NCBI RefSeq assembly: GCF_017876495.1
Contig: NZ_JAGIOB010000001.1
Coordinates: forward strand, 310,001 to 374,000
DNA length: 64,000 nt
Direction of reading: 5' to 3'
Source: Microlunatus capsulatus
GTDB taxonomy: Bacteria > Actinomycetota > Actinomycetes > Propionibacteriales > Propionibacteriaceae
Position 1 is the first letter of the stretch. Each line of letters opens with the position of its first letter. The notes under the pieces were generated by a model. The model was not told the DNA's origin. It worked only from the letters and a program-made list of their open reading frames with translations, and made no database searches. This document shows positions 7,820-16,504 of the stretch, piece after piece. A program made the position numbers and the translations under genes.

Positions 7820-7839
7820 GGTCCTGCCGGACGGCGAGG

Positions 7840-8184
7840 TCACCGGGCCAGGACCAGCACCACGACCGTGGCCACCGCGATCGCGAGCGGGCCGAGGGCG
7901 GCGGACGCCGACTGGCGCAGCCGCAGGTGGGAGACCACGGCGGCGACGAAGTAGAGGGCGGCGCCGACCGCGGCGGCCAGCCCGAGAACCGGGACGGCGA
8001 GGCCCACGAGCAGACCGGCCGCGCCGGCCAGCTCGACCACCGCCAGCACCCACAGCCGCGACGCCGGCCAGCCCACTCCCGTGATCGACTCCACCACCGC
8101 GGGCACCCGGGCCAGCTTGGCGACGGCCGAGACCGTCAGCACCGCCGCGAGGAGCACCGACATCACCACGGACGCGATCTGCAC
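7840..8184 (-). CDS. DoxX-like / MauE-type membrane protein
   Basis: A 114-aa protein with four predicted membrane segments: VMSVLLAAVLTVSAVAKL, LWVLAVVELAGAAGLLVG, VLGLAAAVGAALYFVAAVV, and a C-terminal segment. An SAVAKLARVP turn after helix 1 and a VVELAGAAGLL helix 2 are typical of DoxX-like proteins. Start GTG 8184 is chosen because GAGG lies 8 bases upstream; a TTG at 8202 is possible. Function in this family ranges from thiosulfate oxidation to redox tasks and cannot be assigned here. Confidence 0.75.
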   Translation of the reverse strand: MQIASVVMSVLLAAVLTVSAVAKLARVPAVVESITGVGWPASRLWVLAVVELAGAAGLLVGLAVPVLGLAAAVGAALYFVAAVVSHLRLRQSASAALGPLAIAVATVVVLVLAR

Positions 8185-8222
8185 GGGCCCATCCTCGCCC
8201 AACCGGTCCGGTCGGCGTGCGG

Positions 8223-8978
8223 TCAGTCCTGGTTGGACCGGAAGGTGCGCCCCGGGGTGGCGGGGTGCCCGCTGGCCTCCTCCACCAGGTCCGCCGCGAC
8301 GGCGCGCAGCTTGGTCTGGCTGGTCTGGCTCCGGCGCCGGAGCAGGTCGAAGGCGTCCGCCGCGCTCAGGTGGTGCCGTCCGATGAGGATGCCGATCGCC
8401 TGGTCGATGACGCTGCGCGAGCTGAGGGCCTGCTCGAGCTGGCTGATCAGGGCGGTGTCCTCGAGCTGCCGGGTGACGAACCGCAGCGAGTCCGAGGCCT
8501 GGGTGGCCAGCAGCTCGAGGCGGCCGCGGACCTCGGGGTCCTCAGCCATCGCGGTGCGGTCGAAGGCGTAGAGGTTCAGGGCCCCCGACGTCGAGCCGGT
8601 CGCGACCAGCGGCAGCGACAACGAGCTGCGCAGGCCCTCGCCGCGGGCGTGGCGGGTGTAGTCCGGCCAGCGCTCCTCGTGCTCGACGTCGTCGCAGCGG
8701 ACGGCCTGCCCCGTGCTCAGGGCCTGCAGGCAGGGTCCGCTCCGCGCCTGGTACTGCGACTCGTCGAGCCGCTCCGCCCGGGCGTCGCTGGAGGCGACGG
8801 TGAGGGTGCGGCTGGCGAGGCGCATGGTGACGCCGCAGGCCAGCGGGAGCCCGGGGACCGCCTGGGCCGCCAGCCCGGCGAGGTCCTGCAGGAAGTCGTC
8901 GACGTCGCGGGTGCTGAGCAGCAGCGCCTGGATCTCGCGGAAGGGCAGCGGGGAGGGCTCGAGCGGGGGTCCTGCCAT
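8223..8978 (-). CDS. GAF and ANTAR domain RNA-binding antiterminator regulator
   Basis: A 251-aa protein from ATG 8978. A GAF sensory domain spans about residues 15-165 (LLSTRDVDDFLQDLAGLA, CDDVEHEERWPDY, SLSLPLVATG). The C-terminal ANTAR domain spans about 180-240, with LISQLEQALSSRSVIDQAIG, IGRHHLSAADAFDLLRRRSQ and NQKLR-like TKLRAVA. ANTAR proteins bind paired hexaloop RNA stems and prevent termination. The sensed signal is unknown. An expanse of non-coding DNA and a second GAF-ANTAR gene in the opposite direction follow upstream. Confidence 0.9.
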   Translation of the reverse strand: MAGPPLEPSPLPFREIQALLLSTRDVDDFLQDLAGLAAQAVPGLPLACGVTMRLASRTLTVASSDARAERLDESQYQARSGPCLQALSTGQAVRCDDVEHEERWPDYTRHARGEGLRSSLSLPLVATGSTSGALNLYAFDRTAMAEDPEVRGRLELLATQASDSLRFVTRQLEDTALISQLEQALSSRSVIDQAIGILIGRHHLSAADAFDLLRRRSQTSQTKLRAVAADLVEEASGHPATPGRTFRSNQD

Positions 8979-9623
8979 GGGTGACCGATCCTGGGGCCGC
9001 GACCGGCCCTGACGGCGGAGCTCCGTGGACGACTTCCCGGTGGGGTCGCCCGGGGATCCACGGCGCTCTGACACTACGCCCACCGGCGACCCGCCGCGCG
9101 CCGCGCGGACCCGCATCCGGGTGCGCCGCCCGGCGGGCGCGGCCGTGGGTTACGGTGCTCACGGTTGGGGAACAGCCGGCGCGCTCGTGCGTGCCCCCTC
9201 CCCGAACCCTGCGAGTGTGAGCGTGGACGCCGCGACGGCCCACCCAGCCCAGACCACCCCTCCCGGCCGACCCCGGTCGCTGCCGGCGTCGAGCCGTCCC
9301 CGGACGTCCGTGCCCGTCGCCCCCGACGGCACCGACCCCGGACCTCGGCGACACCGCCGTCCCGGGCCCCGCCCGCTGACGACGACCCTGCCTCCCCGCA
9401 CCCCCAGCGCGCCGCGACCCGTCCCGGGCACGGCGCACGGTCCGCGGAGGGGCACCTGCTGCGCCCCCGCGGGCCGCGCCACAGCCGCTGCCCGCCCGGG
9501 GACCGTTCCCCGGGGGAAACTCCGCGCCAGCGGGCGCTGCTGTGACACCGTCGTCGTCGGGGCGGTCCCCCGCCGTCCCGACGACGACGGCCCCCTCCCG
9601 GTCACCACCGCGGACCCGGGCCG
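8979..9623. other. 645-bp gene-free region between two GAF-ANTAR genes
   Basis: No frame on either strand here shows convincing protein sequence; the open frames are R/P/G/T-rich. The region should hold the divergent promoters of the two regulators. The one clear structure is the hairpin at 9495-9514. No tRNA or known riboswitch was recognised. Confidence 0.6.
9495..9514. other. Strong short hairpin upstream of the second GAF-ANTAR gene
   Basis: CCCGGGGA (9495-9502) and TCCCCGGG (9507-9514) form a perfect 8-bp stem with a 4-base CCGT loop, 110 bases before the GTG at 9624. It could be an attenuator or terminator in the leader. It lacks the hexaloop expected of an ANTAR target. Confidence 0.45.
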
Positions 9624-10340
9624 GTGAGCCTGCGCCGCGCGTACCAGAGCGCGGTGGTGGAGGCGGCGACGCAGCACCACGAGCCCGCCGCCGCCCTGCC
9701 GCTGATCCTGGTCCAGGCCTGCCTGTCCGTGCTCCCGGTGGCCGGGGCGGGCATCAGCATCACCGCCGAGCTCCGGCTCCCGCTGGCCGCCACCTCGGTG
9801 GCCGTCGCCGAGGCCGAGCGGCTGCAGACGACGCTGGGGGAGGGTCCGTGCCTGGACGCCGTCACCTCCGGCCGGCCGGTCGCCGTCGCGCTGGAGGCGA
9901 TGGCCGACCGGTGGCCCGTGTACGCGGCCGAGCTGCTCGCCGCGACGCCGTTCCGCTCGGTCGCCTCCCTGCCGCTGGAGCTGGACGGCACGAGGCTCGG
10001 CGCCGTCGACCTCTACTCCCTGGACCCGGACGCCCCCTTCGGGGACCTCACCGAGGTCATCGACGCGGTCATCGACCCCATGGGTGCGGTGCTGGTGGGC
10101 GAGGCCGAGTGGGTGCCGCAGCTGCTGCAGGGCTTCGGCGAGCCGACGCAGGCCGCCGCCCGCCGGCTCGACGTCTGGACCGCCGTCGGGATGGTCGTCC
10201 ACTCCCTGGCGCTGACGGCCGACGACGCGCTGGCCGTCCTGCGGGGGTACGCCTTCAGCCGCACGCTGAGCCTCGAGACGGTGGCCGAGCGCCTGATCGA
10301 GCGACGACTCGAGCCCGAGGCGCTCGCCGACGCCTCCTGA
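9624..10340 (+). CDS. GAF and ANTAR domain regulator
   Basis: A 238-aa protein, start GTG 9624. The GAF-like domain spans residues 15-160, with GEGPCLDAVTSGRPVAV and FRSVASLPLELDG (the same order as in the 8223-8978 protein). A degenerate ANTAR region at about 178-235 contains DVWTAVGMVVHSLALTADDALAVLRGYAFSRTLSLETVAERLI. The canonical alanine/glycine pattern IDQAKGIL is replaced by VWTAVGMV, a recognisable variant. It is probably an antiterminator with an unknown signal. I found neither a good ribosome site nor a -10 at the leaderless distance, so the exact start is uncertain. Confidence 0.8.
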   Translation: MSLRRAYQSAVVEAATQHHEPAAALPLILVQACLSVLPVAGAGISITAELRLPLAATSVAVAEAERLQTTLGEGPCLDAVTSGRPVAVALEAMADRWPVYAAELLAATPFRSVASLPLELDGTRLGAVDLYSLDPDAPFGDLTEVIDAVIDPMGAVLVGEAEWVPQLLQGFGEPTQAAARRLDVWTAVGMVVHSLALTADDALAVLRGYAFSRTLSLETVAERLIERRLEPEALADAS

Positions 10341-10430
10341 GCGGCTCGTCCTGACGATCCGGTATCGCGGAACGGGCGACGAGGCTGACCCCGTCCGCCT
10401 CTTCTCCGCGCGCTGACGCCACGAGGGCAC

Positions 10431-10436
10431 TACGCT
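10431..10436 (+). promoter_or_regulatory. Candidate -10 TACGCT for the FN3/OmpA surface protein gene
   Basis: TACGCT lies 123 bases before ATG 10559 in the 218-bp gap after the GAF-ANTAR gene. It would give a leader of about 116 bases. The match is to the hexamer only; no clear -35 was found. Confidence 0.35.
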
Positions 10437-10558
10437 GACGCCCGGCTCAGGGCCCACGGGGTCGCCGACCTCCCGCCCGCCGTCCGCTCGGGGGACCACG
10501 CCAGCCGACCAGCGCTCGCTCGGCACCGTCCACTCGGGGACGAAGGAGCACCACCCGC

Positions 10559-13500
10559 ATGACCCCACCCCCCTCCCTGGGGCGGTTCCGCAGGACCTGC
10601 TCGGCCACCGTGGCCCTGGTCCTCGCCGCCCTCACCCTGCTGGTCACCGCCCCCGGTGCCAGCGCGGCCCCCGGCCTGGCCGTCACCTCCACCAGCACCA
10701 CCGTCGCCCTCACGGGCGCGAGGACCCCGCTCACCGGGGTCGGCGTCACCGGCCTCGACGACACCACCGACATCCAGGTCACCGTCTCCACCGACCGCGG
10801 CACCCTGGCCATCACGACCACCACCGGGCTCACGCTCGCCTTCGGCAACTCCTGGTCGGGTGGCTCCGCCATCACCTTCACCGGTCTGCAGCCCGACCTC
10901 AACGCGGGGCTGGCCAGCCTGGTCCTGAGCCCCGGGACGACCTCCGGCGTCGTCGCCACCGTCGACGTGGCCGCGCAGATCTCGACGCCGGGCTACGTCT
11001 ACGCCGCGCCCAACCAGCACTTCTACGAGTACGTGCCGGCAGCGGGGATCAGCGCCACCACCGCCCGCAGCGCGGCCCGGGCCCGCACGTTCCAGGGCCA
11101 GACGGGCTACCTCGCCACGATGCCCAGCCAGGCGCTGAACGACCTGGTCTCCAGCCGCATCCAGGGGGCGACCAACGTCTGGTTCGGTGCCTTCGCGACC
11201 ACCAACCCGACGCAGAACCCCGCCCGCACGTGGGCCTGGGGCGACGGTCCGCTCGCCGGCCAGGTCGTCTCGTCCTGCACCAACGCGACGGGTCCCTGCA
11301 GCTTCACCACGCCGAACAGCTACAGCAGCTGGGGGACGGGCGAGCCCAACAACTCCGGGAGCGGTGAGTACGCCGCCGTCACCAACTGGGGCGGCACCAT
11401 CGGGCGGTGGAACGACCTCGCCCCCGTCTCCGGCGCGATCGCGGGCTACATCGTCGAGTACGGCGACCTGGCCGTCGGTTCGACCACCGCCGGCGTCGTC
11501 GCCCGCGCCAGCGCGCGGGTCTCGGTCGAGTCCGTGCCGGGCGCCCCGACCGGCGTCGTCGCCACCCGCGGCGACGGCACGGCGACGGTGACCTTCACCG
11601 CACCGGCCAGCACCGGCGGCTCCCCCGTCCTGGACTACGTCGTCACCACGAGCCCGGGCGGCGCCACGACGACCTGCACCGCCAGCCCCTGCGAGGTCAG
11701 CGGCCTCACCAACGGCACCGCCACCACCTTCACGGTCCAGGCGCGCAACGTGCACGGCACCGGTCCGGCCTCGGTCCGCACCGCGCCGGTCACCCCGGCC
11801 ACCACGCCGGGCAGCCCGACCGACCTCAGCGTCGAGAGCGGCGCCGGGTCCGCCACCGTCCGCTTCACGGCGCCGGCCGACGACGGCGGCACCCCCGTGA
11901 CCGGGTACCGGATCACCGTCGAGCCCTCCGGCGCGGTGGTCACCTGTGCGGCCTCGCCCTGCGTGGTGCCCGGGCTGACGAACGGCGAGGAGTACGCCTT
12001 CAGCGTCCAGGCCGTCAACGCGGTCGGCTCGTCGGCACCGGTCGGCGCCGGCGAGGTCACCCCGCTCGCGGCCCCGTCCGCTCCCACCGGGGTCTCCGCG
12101 AGCCGCGGCGCCGGGTCGGCCACCGTCACCTTCACCGCCCCCGCCGACGACGGCGGCAGCCCGGTCACCGAGTACCGGGTCACCGTGTCCCCGGACGGGC
12201 CCGTCGTCACCTGCCCGGCCAGCCCGTGCGTCGTCGACGGCCTCGAGAACGGCACCGCGTACACCGTCACGGTGGCCGCGCTCAACGAGGTCGGCCTCTC
12301 GGCGGAGTCCGCGTCGGCCGGTCCGGTCGTCCCGGCCACCGTCCCCGCCGGACCGCTGGCCCTCGGGGTCGAGCGCGGGGACTCCTCGGCCGCGCTGAGC
12401 TTCGACGTCCCGGACGACGGCGGCTCCGCCATCACCTCCTACGAGGTCAGCCTCGACGGCGGCGAGACCTGGGTGGACCTCGAGACCACCGGCACCGGAC
12501 CGGTCGAGGCGAGCCTCACCGGGCTGACCAACGGCCGCGACTACGACCTGCGGGTGCGCGCCGTCAACGAGGTGGGGCCGGGCGCCAGCAGCCCGTCCTC
12601 CGCCGTCACCCCGGCCCGGGCGCCCGAGGCCCCGACCGGCGTGGCCGCCACCCGCGGGGACCGCGCGGCGACCGTCTCCTGGACGGCACCGGCGGCCAAC
12701 GGCTCCGCGATCACCGGCTACACCGTCGTGGTGGCCCCGGGCGGACGCACCGTCGTGTGCGCGAGCAGCCCCTGCGTCGTCGAGGGGCTGGACAACGGCT
12801 CCAGCTACACCTTCACCGTGGTCGCCACCAACGACGTCGGCGACTCCGACCCCTCGGCTGCCTCCGACGCCGTCACCCCGGCCGCCGTGCCGGGCCGTCC
12901 GGTCCTGCGGTCGGTGAGCTCGACCGCCGGCGCCCTCGTGCTCCAGCTCGGACCGCCGGCCGCCAACGGCGCCGATGTCGTCGGCTACCAGGTGTCCCTC
13001 GACGGCGGGCGGACGTGGGGTCCCCTCACCACCGCTCCGGTCGGCGACGACCTCACGGCCACCGTGACCGGCCTGACCAACGGGACCCGCTACCCCGTCG
13101 CGGTCCGCGCCGTGAACGCGGTGGGCAACGGTCCGCGGTCCGAGGTCGTCGAGGCGACCCCGGCCACCACCCCGGGCGCCGTCCGCTCGCTGGCCGTCAC
13201 CGTCGCGGGCGGGGAGCCGACCGTCAGCTGGCGGGCTCCGGCGTCGGACGGCGGTTCCCCGATCACGGGTTACGTCGTCACCAGCGCCCCGGGCGGCCAG
13301 ACGTGCACCACCCGCACGACGCGGTGCACCTTCGACGACCTGCCCACGGGCGTCGAGTACCGCTTCAGCGTCGTGGCCGTGAACCTCGACGCCACCCGGG
13401 CGGGCACCGGCACCGGCCCGGTCCGCACCAGCGCAGCCGTCGAGGTGACCGCGGCGCCCAGCGCTCCGCGGGCCCTCGCGGTGACGGCGGGCGACCGCAG

Positions 13501-14236
13501 CCTGTCGCTGACCTTCAGGGCCCCGGCCGACGACGGCGGGACCCCGGTCACCGGCTACCAGCTGAGCCTGGACGGCGGGAAGACCTGGACCACGGCCAGG
13601 ACCACCGGCCGGGAGCCGCTGCGCGTCACGGTGGCCCCGGTCCTCAACGGGAAGGCGTTCAGCGTCCGGGTCCGGGCCCGCAACGCCGCCGGTACCGGTC
13701 CGGCCACCGCCGCGGTGAAGGCCGCCACGGCCCAGTGGTTCAAGGACCCGGTGACGAAGGCGGCGCGCAAGAAGCAGGTCGCGGTGCCGAAGAAGCCGGC
13801 GTCCTACCGCGGCCCGCTGCGGGTGACGCGGGCGAGCGCCCGCTCGGGCTACGACCGGGTGGCCGTGCCCGGCACCAGCCTGGACGGGCGTCAGCTGCAG
13901 CCCGGTCAGGCCGTCGAGCTGCTCAACCTCTTCAGCTTCGACGGCACGAAGATCAGCGCCTCCGGGCGCGCGCAGGTGAAGTCGGTCGCGACCAGCCTCA
14001 CCTACGTCAAGGCGGTCACCTGCGAGGGCTACGCCGACTACGGCGGCGTCGTCTCGCGGGAGAAGAAGCTGTCGGCCCAGCGCGCGGCGGCCGTCTGCGA
14101 CCTGCTGGGGCAGTACGCCCGCCAGGTCTCCTCCCGCCAGGAGAAGGCCTACGGCAGCAGCCGGCCGGTGGTCGTCGGCGGCCAGCCCGCGGACCGCTCG
14201 GCCAACCGCCGGGTGGTGGTGGTCATCCGGAAGTAG
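10559..14236 (+). CDS. Secreted C-type-lectin-like / eight-FN3 / OmpA-domain surface protein
   Basis: A 1225-aa protein. ATG 10559 has a good ribosome site (AAGGAG 10543-10548). The Sec signal peptide is residues 1-36, ending GASAA. A beta-domain (37-140) is followed by a C-type-lectin-like domain at about 145-303 (FYEYVPAAGISATTARSAAR, NVWFGA, WGTGEPNN, YIVEYGD). Eight fibronectin type III repeats follow at about 325-1057, several with a Cys pair (TCTASPC, TCAASPC). A basic linker leads to an OmpA-like peptidoglycan-binding domain at about 1105-1225 (FSFDGTKIS, EGYADYGG, LSAQRAAAV, ADRSANRRVVVVI). It likely anchors non-covalently to peptidoglycan and exposes the lectin module. The ligand is unknown. 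Confidence 0.9.
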   Translation: MTPPPSLGRFRRTCSATVALVLAALTLLVTAPGASAAPGLAVTSTSTTVALTGARTPLTGVGVTGLDDTTDIQVTVSTDRGTLAITTTTGLTLAFGNSWSGGSAITFTGLQPDLNAGLASLVLSPGTTSGVVATVDVAAQISTPGYVYAAPNQHFYEYVPAAGISATTARSAARARTFQGQTGYLATMPSQALNDLVSSRIQGATNVWFGAFATTNPTQNPARTWAWGDGPLAGQVVSSCTNATGPCSFTTPNSYSSWGTGEPNNSGSGEYAAVTNWGGTIGRWNDLAPVSGAIAGYIVEYGDLAVGSTTAGVVARASARVSVESVPGAPTGVVATRGDGTATVTFTAPASTGGSPVLDYVVTTSPGGATTTCTASPCEVSGLTNGTATTFTVQARNVHGTGPASVRTAPVTPATTPGSPTDLSVESGAGSATVRFTAPADDGGTPVTGYRITVEPSGAVVTCAASPCVVPGLTNGEEYAFSVQAVNAVGSSAPVGAGEVTPLAAPSAPTGVSASRGAGSATVTFTAPADDGGSPVTEYRVTVSPDGPVVTCPASPCVVDGLENGTAYTVTVAALNEVGLSAESASAGPVVPATVPAGPLALGVERGDSSAALSFDVPDDGGSAITSYEVSLDGGETWVDLETTGTGPVEASLTGLTNGRDYDLRVRAVNEVGPGASSPSSAVTPARAPEAPTGVAATRGDRAATVSWTAPAANGSAITGYTVVVAPGGRTVVCASSPCVVEGLDNGSSYTFTVVATNDVGDSDPSAASDAVTPAAVPGRPVLRSVSSTAGALVLQLGPPAANGADVVGYQVSLDGGRTWGPLTTAPVGDDLTATVTGLTNGTRYPVAVRAVNAVGNGPRSEVVEATPATTPGAVRSLAVTVAGGEPTVSWRAPASDGGSPITGYVVTSAPGGQTCTTRTTRCTFDDLPTGVEYRFSVVAVNLDATRAGTGTGPVRTSAAVEVTAAPSAPRALAVTAGDRSLSLTFRAPADDGGTPVTGYQLSLDGGKTWTTARTTGREPLRVTVAPVLNGKAFSVRVRARNAAGTGPATAAVKAATAQWFKDPVTKAARKKQVAVPKKPASYRGPLRVTRASARSGYDRVAVPGTSLDGRQLQPGQAVELLNLFSFDGTKISASGRAQVKSVATSLTYVKAVTCEGYADYGGVVSREKKLSAQRAAAVCDLLGQYARQVSSRQEKAYGSSRPVVVGGQPADRSANRRVVVVIRK

Positions 14237-14250
14237 GCGGAGCTGGACGA

Positions 14251-14280
14251 GGGGCGCCGGGTCTGACGACCCGGCGCCCC
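14251..14280 (+). terminator. Perfect 13-bp hairpin terminator after the FN3/OmpA gene
   Basis: GGGGCGCCGGGTC (14251-14263) and GACCCGGCGCCCC (14268-14280) pair without mismatch over the loop TGAC, 15 bases after the TAG stop. No U-tract follows. Confidence 0.8.
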
Positions 14281-14306
14281 TCGCGTCGTCCGGAGCAGAC
14301 CGGCTC

Positions 14307-14425
14307 CCGCGCCCCGTCGCTGCTGCCGCGCCCCGTTCCTACTCCCGCGCCCCGATCCGACTCCCACGCCCGGTGCACGGGGCGCGGCCGTCCCGACGGG
14401 GCGCGGCGTGCGAGGAGGGGCGCGG
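14307..14425. repeat. 19-bp phased array of CCGCGCCCCG, with mirrored inverted copies
   Basis: CCGCGCCCCG occurs at 14307, 14326 and 14345, with a degenerate copy (CCACGCCCGG) at 14364, exactly 19 bp apart. Its complement CGGGGCGCGG occurs at 14378 and 14397, with a one-mismatch copy at 14416, again 19 bp apart. All pairs share one symmetry centre, near 14375.5 in GTGCAC. Conserved 10-bp blocks alternate with unrelated 9-bp spacers. The array lies between a terminator and the next gene. Confidence 0.8.
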
Positions 14426-14503
14426 GACGACCAGCGCCCGCGGGTGCGGGAGGGCTCCGGAAACCCTCTGGCCCCGTCGGTCGGCAGGGGCGAGGCTGCC
14501 CGC

Positions 14504-15268
14504 ATGGACCAGCGCGAGCTCCGCCGCCAGTACACCGACCTGCTCGACCGGCTGCGAGCCGACGACTGGGTGCTGGGGGTGGTGCTGTCCGGCTCGCAGG
14601 CCCGCGCGGGCACGGCCACGGAACGCTCCGACTACGACGTCCTGGTCGTGGCCCGCGACGAGCACGTCGACGAGCTGGCCGCCGAGCGGCGCCGGACCCC
14701 TGAGCTCGACCTGGCTGTCACCGGGCTGACGGCCTTCCGCCGGCACGCGCTGCCCGGCAGCGAATACGTCTGGGACCGCTACTCCTACGCCTACGCCCAG
14801 GTGGTCCTCGACCGCGACGGACAGGTCGGCCCGCTGGTGGCGGAGAAGGCCGCGCTGGGTGAGGCGGAGGCCGCGACGCTGGCACCGCGCCTCCTGGACC
14901 AGTTCCTCAACTCGGTCTACCGCGCCCTCAAGAACGACCGCGACGGACGCGGTCTGGCCGCCCGGCTGGACGCCGCCGAGGCGGTCCGGCCGATGATCGG
15001 CTACGTCTTCGCGCTGGCCCGCCGGGTCGAGCCGTACAACAAGTACCTGGAGTGGGAGCTGGAGCGGTTCCCGCTGCCCGTGCCCGGCTGGGACCTCGCC
15101 AGCACCCGCCGCGTGGTCGGCTCCCTGCTCCGGCCGGTGGACGTCTCCGTCGGGGTGCGGCAGGCCTTCGCCGCGGTCGAGCCGACGGCCCGCGAGCACG
15201 GGCACGGCGACGTGGTCGACGGCTGGGGAGCCGACGTGGAGCTGATGCGCGGGACCCCGGAGTCCTGA
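14504..15268 (+). CDS. Nucleotidyltransferase-domain protein
   Basis: A 254-aa protein from ATG 14504; GAGGCT ends six bases upstream. The Pol-beta-type nucleotidyltransferase signature is complete: GS at residues 30-31, then SDYD with aspartates at 43 and 45. A helical C-terminal region (FLNSVYRALKNDRDGRGL, ALARRVEPYNKYLEWEL) resembles the substrate-binding half of streptomycin/aminoglycoside adenylyltransferase-like and DUF4037-like proteins. It would transfer a nucleotide to a small molecule or protein. Antibiotic resistance cannot be inferred from this alone. Confidence 0.75.
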   Translation: MDQRELRRQYTDLLDRLRADDWVLGVVLSGSQARAGTATERSDYDVLVVARDEHVDELAAERRRTPELDLAVTGLTAFRRHALPGSEYVWDRYSYAYAQVVLDRDGQVGPLVAEKAALGEAEAATLAPRLLDQFLNSVYRALKNDRDGRGLAARLDAAEAVRPMIGYVFALARRVEPYNKYLEWELERFPLPVPGWDLASTRRVVGSLLRPVDVSVGVRQAFAAVEPTAREHGHGDVVDGWGADVELMRGTPES

Positions 15269-15341
15269 GGTCCGGTGCTGCGCGCGTTCGACTGTGCGGC
15301 GATCGCTGCTCTGAGCCTCGGTCGGCTGCGATGCTCGCACA

Positions 15342-15890
15342 GTGGACAGCGTCGACCTGGAGGCCCGCTACCCGCGCCTCGTCCGCCCGCACCGGCACAG
15401 CTGGGCGGGCGAGTCGCGCGACCACCGCTTGGCGCTGACGCTGGACCTGCCGCCCGACGACCTGGTCGTCAACGTGCGGCTCCTCGCCACCACCGGGTCC
15501 CGCCTCGTCGTGTGCCAGACGGTCGAGGGCTGGCGGACGCTCCCCGGCGGCAGCCGCGAGCGCGGGGAGGACGTCGAGACGACGGCGCGTCGTGAGCTCG
15601 TCGAGGAGGCCGGCTGCGTCCCCACCGGGCCCGTCACCTGGTTCGCCAGCTTCACGGTGACCAGCACGGACGCGCCGTGGCGCGACTGGCACCCCTTCCC
15701 CGTGACGGCGTGGCTGGTCGGGGCGGTCGAGGTGGAGCGGGTGGGCGAGCCGACGAACCCGCCCGACGGCGAGGTCGTGGTCGCCGTGCACGCCCTCCCG
15801 CCGGCCGAGGCCAGAACCTATCTCGCCGGCTTCGACAACGGCGGGCAGGCTGACCTCGTCGCCCTCGCCGCCGACCTGGGGCTCCTCTGA
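15342..15890 (+). CDS. Nudix hydrolase
   Basis: A 182-aa protein, start GTG 15342. A complete Nudix box (G-x5-E-x7-REL-x-EE-x-G) runs from Gly70 through Glu76, Arg84-Glu85 and Glu88-Glu89 to Gly91. The N-terminal extension HRHSWAGESRDHRL precedes the domain. The substrate is probably a nucleoside diphosphate derivative; it is not predictable further. GATGCT at 15330-15335 has leaderless spacing. The next gene downstream is another Nudix protein not closely similar outside the box. Confidence 0.85.
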   Translation: MDSVDLEARYPRLVRPHRHSWAGESRDHRLALTLDLPPDDLVVNVRLLATTGSRLVVCQTVEGWRTLPGGSRERGEDVETTARRELVEEAGCVPTGPVTWFASFTVTSTDAPWRDWHPFPVTAWLVGAVEVERVGEPTNPPDGEVVVAVHALPPAEARTYLAGFDNGGQADLVALAADLGLL

Positions 15891-15955
15891 CGACCGGACA
15901 CGGTCCGCACCGACCTGGTGGGCGACGACCCGGGCGCGGGGACGGGCGGCGGACC

Positions 15956-15961
15956 TAGCCT
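15956..15961 (+). promoter_or_regulatory. -10 element TAGCCT for a leaderless Nudix transcript
   Basis: TAGCCT ends six bases before ATG 15968. The hexamer and spacing are identical to the element before the gene at 3242. Confidence 0.55.
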
Positions 15962-15967
15962 GCGTCC

Positions 15968-16447
15968 ATGGCCGTCCCCGAGTTCGTCCTCGCCCTCCGC
16001 CGCCACGTCGGCCACGCCCCGCTGTGGCTCCCCGGCGTGACAGCTGTCGTCCGCCGTCCCTGCGACCGGGGCACCGAGGTGCTCCTGGTCCGACGCTCGG
16101 ACAACGGTCGGTGGGCTCCGGTCACCGGGATCGTCGACCCGGGTGAGCAGCCGGCGGCCGCTGCGGCCCGCGAGACGCTGGAGGAGACGGGCGTGCGCAT
16201 CCGCGTCGACCGCCTCGCCTCGGTCGCGGCGCACCCGCTCATGGCCCACCCCAACGGCGACCTGGCCCACTACCTCGACCACACCTTCGCCTGCACCTGG
16301 CTCGAGGGCGAGCCGTACGCCGCGGACGAGGAGTCGACGGAGGCGGTCTGGTGGTCCGTCAACGACCTGCCGCCGATGGAGCCCGCGCACCGCGAGCGCA
16401 TCGACGTGGTCCTGGTGGACGACCCGACCACGCGCTTCGTGCTCTGA
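15968..16447 (+). CDS. Nudix hydrolase (MutT/ADP-ribose-pyrophosphatase type)
   Basis: A 159-aa protein from ATG 15968. The Nudix box runs from Gly54 through Glu60, Arg68-Glu69 and Glu72-Glu73 to Gly75. LPGVTAVVRR and EVLLVRRSDNGRWAPV are the usual strands before the box, and HYLDHTFACTW follows it. It hydrolyses a diphosphate bond in a nucleotide derivative; the specificity is unknown. It stands alone, with its own leaderless-type promoter. Confidence 0.88.
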   Translation: MAVPEFVLALRRHVGHAPLWLPGVTAVVRRPCDRGTEVLLVRRSDNGRWAPVTGIVDPGEQPAAAAARETLEETGVRIRVDRLASVAAHPLMAHPNGDLAHYLDHTFACTWLEGEPYAADEESTEAVWWSVNDLPPMEPAHRERIDVVLVDDPTTRFVL

Positions 16448-16504
16448 GCCACGGGACGGCCCCGCCCCGTCCGGGATCGAGACGGCAGGGAGTTCAATGG
16501 CACC

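Noticed and set aside
14307-14425. CRISPR-like array with 19-bp period
   Set aside because: Repeats are 10 bp with 9-bp spacers and half are inverted, which is unlike any CRISPR.
11407-14703. Plus-strand frame overlapping the FN3/OmpA gene
   Set aside because: Arginine-rich translation in a shifted frame; the FN3 repeats read in the 10559 frame.
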